Assembly (NCBI GenBank): GCA_947449735.1
Contig: CANFTB010000002.1
Span: 1-64,000, forward strand
Direction: 5' to 3'
DNA: 64,000 nt
Origin: Chthoniobacteraceae bacterium
GTDB lineage: Bacteria > Verrucomicrobiota > Verrucomicrobiia > Chthoniobacterales > Chthoniobacteraceae
This document shows positions 54,501 to 63,500 of the stretch, in pieces. How positions within the stretch are numbered: position 1 is the first letter of the stretch; each line of letters starts with the position of its first letter. The notes under the pieces were generated by a model that was given only the letters and a program-made list of their open reading frames with translations, was not told where the DNA came from and did not search any database. The translations under genes were made by a program, and so were the position numbers.

Positions 54501-57500
54501 ACCGGCGGGATGTTGAAACTGTCAGAGTATGGCTCGATCGGCAGCGCTGCTGGATTGGAGGTCTCCGACGGGGCGCGGTTTGTTCTCGCGACAAACTCCG
54601 CTTCTCCCACAACCCTCACTGTGGGTTCCTTGACTCTTGGTGCGACGAGTACGCTTGGAATCCGTTGGGGAAAGACGATTTCCAGCGCGACTGTTCCGAC
54701 ACTGAATGGAACGGTGCGTTTGAACATGACGGGCGCATACAGCAGCCTCACGGAATACACGGTTCTGACAGCTCCAAGTGGCCTGGATACTGTTGGATAC
54801 GGGCTGCTCGGGGTTTCCGATTACAGCTATACGCTCAGGAAGGCCGCCGGAAGCGTCAAGATCACGCCCACGTATGTGGGGGGGCTGACTACGGCTTATT
54901 GGATGGGGGGAGTGGTTGATGGCGAAAGAAGTACCTGGACGGCCAGTTCGCTGACTTCGGTTGGAACTTATGATGTGGTGAGCGGGAATTCGAACTGGGC
55001 TCTGAATTCCACTGGCACCCTCTCGACAACATTGATTCCGGGTTTGGGCACCGATGTGTTCATCACCAATCTCGCCTCTGCTGGTTCTCTGAGTGCGATG
55101 ACGCTAGGGGCCGACATGTCGGTTCGGGGATTAACGATCACAGCGACGAACCCGATGACTCTCTCTGACAATAGCGGCAGCAGTTTGTTCATGGCTGCTG
55201 GCGGGGTCACTGTCGCCGCATCTGCCGGGACTGTGACTTTCAACAACTCGATAACGCTCGCGGAGGGGCAGACTTGGAGAAATGACAGCGCAAATCAATT
55301 GGTCATGGCGGGGGCCTTGGACACTGGTGGCACGCTGCTCAGCTTTGCCGGTTCCGGCGACATTGCCATCCGGGGTGTCGTTTCGGGCGGAGGCTCGATT
55401 ACCATGGCGGGAAGCGGAAACCTGCTTCTCACGGGCCTGAACACGTACACCGGCTCCGCCGCAATTCAGAGCGGCACATTGAGGATCGGCAATGGCGGAT
55501 CGGGAGGCGGAATAGCTTCCCTGTCTTCGATCCTCAACAATGCGTCGCTGGTTTTCAACCAGACCGATCATTACTACGCTCCGATGTCGATGGTGATCAG
55601 CGGAAGCGGGTCGGTGACGCTCCAAGCCGGAAACCTCACTCTGGGGGGCGCGAACACCTACAGCGGTGGAACCAATTTGAACGGCGGTGTTCTGCTCCTC
55701 AGCGGGGGAAGCGACCGCCTGGGGACAACCGGGGCTCTTAATTTGCTCGGGGGCACTTTGGATCTCGGAGGATATCAGCAGCGGACTTCAGGGGCGATCT
55801 TGTTGGCAGGGGCCTCGGTTCAAAACGGAACGCTGACTTCCCTGGGAGGTGCGTTCGATGCACGGTCGGGAGTCGTTTCTGCGACGCTTGCGGGCAACGT
55901 CGAACTTAGGAAGACGACGTCCGGGATATTCACCTTGAGTGGGGAGAATGCTTACACCGGAGGAACGACTGTCAGCGCGGGCACGCTGATTCTGGCGCTG
56001 GGGGACGACAGGCTTTCCTCAAGCGGCTCAATTACGGTCACTGCCGGTGTGCTTGATCTTGGTGGGAATTCACAATCCACCAGCGGTCAGGTGTCGCTGA
56101 CTGGAGGAAGTATTCAAAATGGAGTGCTCTCTTTTGGAGGTTCCGCTTTTGCGATGCAGACCGGATGGGTTTCGGCATCCCTGGCTGGTACCGCGGCATT
56201 GAACAAGACCACCGCCGGCATCCTGACTCTGAGCGGACTCAATTCGTATACGGGCGGGACGAATCTCAATGGAGGGACGCTGATGCTCTCGGGTGGAGAC
56301 AATCGGCTTTCGCCCTTTGGCGATTTGTCTCTTTACTCGGGTGTGTTGGACTTAGGGGGTGGCAGTCAGATCACCGATGGGACAGTCACGCTTGCGGGAG
56401 CGACGGTGCGGAATGGAACGATTAACTCGAACGGAAGTGCGTTTGTCGGACAGTCTGGAAGTGTGAGTGCGGTTCTTTCCGGGACGGTGGGCTTGGTCAA
56501 GAGTGGGGCAGGAGTGCTTACACTGAGTGCTCTGAACGTTTACGAGGGTGGAACAACCATCAATGGCGGTTCGCTTGTGCTGTCTGGAGGGGATGGCCGT
56601 CTTCCGGCGGTTGGTGGCATCGCGATCAATGTTGGCGGCACACTGGACCTCGGAGGGTACCGTCAAAGCACTAGTGGGTTGATACGTTTCCTTGGCGGCG
56701 TGTTGCAAAATGGCACTCTCACTGCGGTCGGTACTGATTTTGACGGACAGTCCGGCGTGGTAAACGCTGTGCTGGGCGGGAGTCAGGGTTTGGTGAAGAG
56801 CGGCAGCGGCACGCTGAGGCTGAGCGGGTTGAACGTGTACACTGGGGGCACCACCATTGCCGCTGGATCGCTGGTTCTCTCGGGCGGTAGCAATCGCTTG
56901 TCGGCTTCCGGAGACATTACCGTAACTGATGGCGTTTTGGATTTGGGCGGCAGCAGCCAGACATCCTCCGGAGTGATCACTTTTGATGGAGGAGTGGTTC
57001 AAAATGGTACGCTCTTTTCGAGCGGATCAGATTTCGTAGCACGAAGCGGTTTGGTCACGGCGCTGCTTGGCGGATCCCAGGGCTTTAGCAAGAGCGGGCC
57101 GGGATTGATCACCTTGAGTGCTTCGAACACGTATTCGGGGGGAACCGTTGTTGAAGAAGGATCGTTGTTGCTCTCCGGAGGGAGCAACCGGCTGTCGATT
57201 TCAGGAGCGCTCCGTGTGAATGGCGGCGTGCTTGATCTTGGGGGATACCTGCAGGCCACTTCGGGAACTGTCACCTTTAGCGGTGGGACCGTTGAAAACG
57301 GAACGGTGATGGCAACCGGCGTCGCGTATGACGGGCGCAGCGGAGTTGTGTCGGCAGTGATTGCCGGGACACAGCAGTTGGTCAAAACGACTGCCGGCGA
57401 CTTGGTGTTGCGCGGGAGCAATGTTTACACCGGCGGAACTACTCTGTCGGATGGTGTGTTGAGCCTGTCTGGAACTGGAGGCTCGGAATTGGGCCCGCAG

Positions 57501-60500
57501 TCGACCTCGGGGGTTTTGAGCATCAATGGTGGGACTCTGAATTTTGGCGCCTATACGGCCTATACCATTGGAGCTCTCTCCGGGACTGGCCGGCTTGAAC
57601 TCGCGAACGCTGCTTCAGGAGCCGTGGTTTTGAGTGTGGGCAACAGTGTTAACTTGTCGGGCTCATTCAGCGGCGTGCTCTCGGGAAGTGGTTCCCTTGT
57701 GAAAGAGTCGACGGGTGCGCTGACTTTGAGTGGTGAGAGTAGTTATCTCGGTGGAACAACCGTGAACGCCGGTTCGTTGATTTTGACTGGTGGCGACAAC
57801 CGCCTCTCCACATCTGGTTCTCTGCGACTGAATGGTGGAGTATTGGATCTAGGTGGAAACACGCAGTCGACTGCGGGTGTGATCACCTTTTCAGGCGGAA
57901 CGGTCCGGAATGGAACGCTCGTAGCGACTCTCAGTCCGTTTGATGCCCGCAGCGGCGTGGTCAGCGCGGAATTGGGGGGAGCGATGGCATTGGATAAAGC
58001 GACCAACGGTGTTCTGGCATTGAGCGGCTTAAACAGCTACCGGGGGGGTACCAATGTCACTGCGGGTTCGTTGCTCTTGGTGGGAGGTGACAACCGTTTG
58101 TGGATCGGCGGAGCGATCACGGTGTCTGGAGGGATGATGGACCTTGGGGGATTCAGTCAGAGTACCAGCGGGACTATCACGCTGTCCGGGGGTGCGGTTC
58201 AGAACGGAACCTTGCTGGCAACTGGCGCTGCGTTTGCCGGCCAAAGCGGGAGTGTGAGTGCTGTTCTTGGCGGTGCTCAGGGGTTGATCAAGACAGACGC
58301 AGGTATTTTGACGTTGAGCGGAGCGAACAACTACACCGGAGGAACAACGATCACGGATGGGTTGCTCGTTTTAAACGGTGGAAGTAACAGGCTGTCGCTC
58401 TTTGGCGCAATCACCTCATCCGGCGGAGTATTGAATCTGGGTAACAATAGCCAGAGCACAAGTGGCATCATCACGCTCTCCGGCGGTGTTGTTCAGAATG
58501 GAACGTTAATTTCCACCGGGGTGGCGATCGACGCCCGGAGCGGAAATGTGAGTGCTGTGTTGGGGGGCACGCAGGGATTGAATAAGACGACCTCCGGCAC
58601 ACTCGGCCTCAGTGGCGCGAATGCTTACAGTGGCGGAACCGATGTGATGGACGGCGTTTTGTTGTTGAGTAGCGGAAACAACCGCCTTTCGATCACCGGC
58701 GCGATCACGCTTTCCGGGGGCGTGCTGGATCTTGGCGGTTACACTCAGGAGACGGGAGGAGCGGTCGTTTTGTCATCGGGCACAGTTCAAAACGGGACGC
58801 TGACATCCAGTGGCAGCGCTTTCGACGCACAGGCTGGAAGTATCAGCGCTGTGTTGGCCGGAACCCAGGCATTCAACAAGACAACCACTGGCACCGTGAC
58901 TTTGAGCGGTGCGAACCTCTATTCCGGTGGAACGAACGTCCGTGAAGGCGTCTTGTTGTTAAGCGGCGGGAGCAACCGATTATCCACAACCGGGGCGATC
59001 AGCGCATTGGGTGGAGTGCTGGACCTCGGCGGGTACAGCCAGGAGACAGGCGGGTTAATCTCTCTGGTGGGAGGGACTGTTCAGAACGGGACGTTGATCG
59101 CGAGCGGCAGCGCATTTGACGCCCAAAGCGGTAATGTAAGCGCAGTGCTGGGGGGAGGCCGATCATTGAACAAGACGACCTCTGGTGTTCTGACCTTGAG
59201 CGGGGTGAACACCTACACGGGAGGAACAAACATCAGCGCCGGTTTGTTGCTGTTAAGTGGCGGCAGTGACAGGTTGTCTGGTGCCGGAGCAATCAACGCA
59301 GCAGGAGGTGTTTTGGATCTGGGAGGATACAGCCAGAGCACCAGTGGAGCCGTGACGTTCTCGGGAGGCACGGTTCAAAACGGGACGTTGATTGCGAGCG
59401 GCGGCGCCTTTGTGGGCCAGAGTGGCAACGTGAGTGCGGTGCTCGGCGGGACCCAGGCCTTGAGCAAGTCGGGGTCAGGAACGTTGACCTTGAGCGGGGA
59501 GAATACTTTTACTGGCGGAACGAATGTGAATGGCGGGTCGTTGTTGTTAAGCGGCGGCAGCAACAGGTTGTCTCTTGCGGGTGCGATCACTGCGTCTGGC
59601 GGGGTGCTGGATCTTGGAGGTCATGGCCAGAGCACGAGTGGAGCGGTGATTCTCTCGGGTGGAACGATTCAGAACGGAATTTTGACTGCGACCGGGGTAG
59701 ACTTTGACGGCAGGAGTGGACTTGTGACTGCTGTGTTGTCTGGTGCTTTGTCGCTGAACAAGACATCGACAGGTACGCTGACGCTCAGCGGTGTGAATAC
59801 GTACACTGGAGGCACAAATGTGATCGACGGCTTGTTGTTGTTGAATGGCGGCGACAACCGGTTGTCAGTGACAGGATCGCTCACGTCCTTGGGTGGAGTT
59901 TTGGATCTAGGCGGGTACAGCCAGACAACAAGCGGCACGGTGTCCATCTCCGGCGGAACAGTCCAAGGCGGAACGCTGATCGCCACAGGCGGGGCGATCG
60001 AGGGACAAAGCGGAAGTGTCTCTGCCGTGCTCGCCGGAACTCGTGGTGTGAGAAAGACGGGTACTGGTGTGCTTACTTTGAGCGGAGCAAACTTGTACAC
60101 GGGCGGAACCGATCTTGTGGCTGGGACTCTTGTCTTGGGAGGCTCGGGGGCGTCGGAACTCGGCGCGGTCGGGTCTTCAGGGACGTTGAACCTTGGTGGA
60201 GGCGTTCTGAACTTTGGCAATTATACTGCATACACGTTTGGGGCTTTGACGGGGGCTGGCAGTCTGGTGCTTGCGAACGATTCCGCCACTCCGGTGGCGG
60301 TCACGGTGGGGCACGCCTTGGGGCTTTCGAGTGCCTACACCGGGGTCCTTTCCGGGGCAGGTTCCTTGGTGAAGGCGGGCACCGGAGCGTTTACCTTGGC
60401 CTCGCCTCAAGCCTACACAGGCGGCACGACGGTCACCGCTGGATCATTGTACCTTGCAGCAGGAGACAACACCCTGTCGACGGTTGGCAGCATTCTCTCA

Positions 60501-63500
60501 AATGGAGGTGTGCTGGATTTGGGAGGGAATGTGCAGCGTACCTCGGGGACGATCTCCCTTTCTGGCGGAGTCGTGCAAAACGGAACGTTGATCGCCACCG
60601 GCACCGCGTTTGTTGCGCAGAGCGGACGCGTGACGGCCGTGCTCGCTGGAACTCAGGCCTTGGTGAAAACAACTGCCGGTGAGTTGGTTCTCGCCGCCTC
60701 CAATGCGTATACGGGCGGCACTACGATACTCGCTGGAACATTGACTTTGGCCGGTGCCGGGGGAACCGAACTTGGCAGCGTTGCTGATGCGCGGTTGCTG
60801 ACGATCAATGGCGGATCGCTCAACTTTGGGGTCTACACAGGATATACGATTGGTGCTTTGGCGGGTAGCGGCGGTCTTCTGTTGGAGAACGCTGGCGGGG
60901 CAGCCCTCACCCTGACCATTGGCAGTTCCTTAAATCTATCGAGCGCTTATGCCGGAGTGATGTCCGGTTCCGGCGCGGTGATTAAAGAAGGCGCTGGAGC
61001 GCTGACATTGAGCGCTATGCAGACCTATTCAGGCGGAACGACTTTGAGCGGGGGTTCTCTGTTGCTCTCAGGGGGGAACAACCGTTTGTCGTCGGTTGGC
61101 GCCATTGCGCTTAATTCCGGCGTGTTGGATCTTGGCGGCTACACTCAGATGACCTCGGGGGCCATCACATTCGGAGGAGCGGTGGTGCAAAATGGAACGC
61201 TGCTCGCAATGGGGCCTGAGTTCATTTTGGAAAGTGGCAGCCTAGCGGCGACTCTCTCCGGAGCCCGGGAAGCAGTCAAAAACACACTGGGCACGGTCAG
61301 GCTTAGTGGGGTGAATGAATATCTCGGCGGGACGACTGTGAACGCAGGGACCCTTTCATTGGTTGGTACGGGAGGAACAGAGTTGGGCGCGCCTGCGAAC
61401 TCTGGAGCTCTTACGATGAACGGCGGCTTCATCGATTTTGGAGCTTATACGAGTTATACCGTGGGCGCTCTGCAGGGAAGCGGGGGGCTGGTATTGGAGA
61501 ATGGAGTCGGAGTCGGTGTTGCGTTGAGTGTTGGGAACGCGACTAATCTCTCAAGCGCCTATGGAGGAGTGATGACCGGGTTGGGATCGCTGATCAAAAC
61601 TGGCGCTGGGGACCTGACTCTATCCGCGGTTCAGGCGTACACGGGCGGCACTACCGTCAATGCCGGATCCTTGCTCCTTGCGGTGGGTCATAACCGCCTT
61701 GCCACGACCGGCGCGATCACCTCGAACGCTGGCGTGCTGGACCTGGGGGGATACCGGCAGGAAACGTCTGGTGTGGTGACGTTCGCCGGAGGCACCGTTC
61801 AGAACGGTGTTCTGGTTGCCACCGGGACTGCATTCCTGGGGCGGAGCGGTACGGTTTCCTCGGTGCTTTCTGGAGCGCAGGGTTTGGTAAAGCAAGGACC
61901 CGGGGCGTTGACCCTGAGCGCAGTGAATGTGTACACGGGTGGAACAACGGTGGAAGCCGGCTCGCTGCTGCTTTCCGGCGGCGACAACCGCCTTGCACAA
62001 GCCGGGGCCATCACTTTGACGGGTGGTGTTCTTGATCTTGGGGGCAACGCTCAAGTGGCTTCGGGAACGATCACCTTTGCAGGTGGAACCTTACAGAATG
62101 GGACATTGACCTCCGCGGGTGGCGCGTTCCTTGGGTTCTCCGGGAACGTGGACGCTGTTCTCGCAGGGTCCTACGGACTCTCAAAAGTGTCTGCGGGCCT
62201 GCTCACGCTGAGCGCGGTCAATCTTTACGCAGGTGAAACGCGGGTGAATGAAGGAACCCTTCTTCTCGCCGGTGGTGATGACAGGCTCTCTAGCAGTTCT
62301 GCAATCTCACTGATTGGAGGCATTTTGGATCTGGGGGGCAACTCTCAGACATCCAACGCTACGATTACAATCGCAGGTGGAACGCTTGCGAACGGGACGC
62401 TGGTGTCAAGCGGCACGGCCTTTGCGGCAGAGAGCGGTTCCGTTTCGGCAGTCCTCGCGGGTTCTCAGGGACTTGTGAAATCGGGTGCAGGTGTGATTCG
62501 CTTGAGCGCCTCGAACGTATACGCGGGTGGAACAAGTGTGAATGCCGGCTTGCTGGAGCTGTTTGGAGGAGATGACCGGTTGTCCACAGGCGGATCCCTC
62601 TCGATTAATGGAGGGTCTCTAGACCTTGGAGGGAATCGTCAGACCACGAGTGGGTTGATTACTTTTGCGGGCGGAGAGGTTCGAAACGGCACTTTGATCT
62701 CGAGTGGCACCACGTTTGTGGGATTGAGCGGGAGGGTTTCCGCCGTTTTGTCCGGCACTCAGGGCCTAGTAAAGAGTGGCGCCGGGTCGCTGTTATTGAG
62801 CGCTTCCAACGACTACGCGGGCGGAACCGTTGTGAACGAAGGCTCCTTGGTGCTTTCGGGAGGAAATGACCGTCTCTCGATTGCTGGGAATATCGAAAGT
62901 AACGGAGGTGTTTTTGATCTCGGTGGATTGACTCAAAACACTTCCGGAGTGGTGACTTTCGCTGGTGGAACGGTCCAGAATGGAACACTGGTCTCTGTTG
63001 GAACAGCGTTCGTCGGCAAGAGCGGTTGGGTTTCCGCCACCTTGGGCGGTTCTCACGGGCTGGTGAAGCGCACAGGAGGCAGCCTCACTCTTAGCGGAGC
63101 CAATACGTTGTCGGGAGGGATCTCGCTTTTGGAGGGACGCTTGAATCTGAACAATGGCGGTAATTCCACAATGTCCGCATTGGGAACCGGATTGTTAACG
63201 CTTGCCGGCGGATCATTGGACAACACCTCGGGCGCGCCTTTAACCATGGCGACCAACAACAGCCAGACATGGGCTGGAGATTTTGCCTTCATTGGCAGCA
63301 ATGATTTGAACCTCGGAGCTGGAGTGGTTTCGCTTGTTTCCTCGGTCTCGGTGGACGTTCTTTCGGGAACATTGAGCGTGGGCGGGGTGATTCAAGGCTC
63401 GGGCTTTGGACTTTCCAAGCGAGGCAGCGGAACCTTGGAGCTTCTCGGACCGAGCACCTACACTGGGGGGACCACCGTTGAAGACGGTCTGCTTTTGCTC

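Larger units (their letters stand above)
55610..63058 (+). repeat. second, diverged array: 21 A modules with 4 B modules
   Basis: Phase points: 55610, 55904, 56198, 56492, 56789, 57083, 57377, then B, 57695, 57989, 58283, 58577, 58871, 59165, 59459, 59753, 60047, then B, 60365, 60659, B, 60977, 61271, B, 61589, 61883, 62177, 62471, 62765, 63059. Every A step is 294 except 56492 to 56789 (297). Every B step is 318. The DNA between units differs clearly, unlike the main array, yet the lengths are held. Confidence 0.88.

Noticed and set aside
44687..63058. The regular repeats as a CRISPR array
   Set aside because: Units are 294-318 bp, protein-coding throughout, with no 20-40 bp repeats separated by unique spacers and no cas genes nearby.
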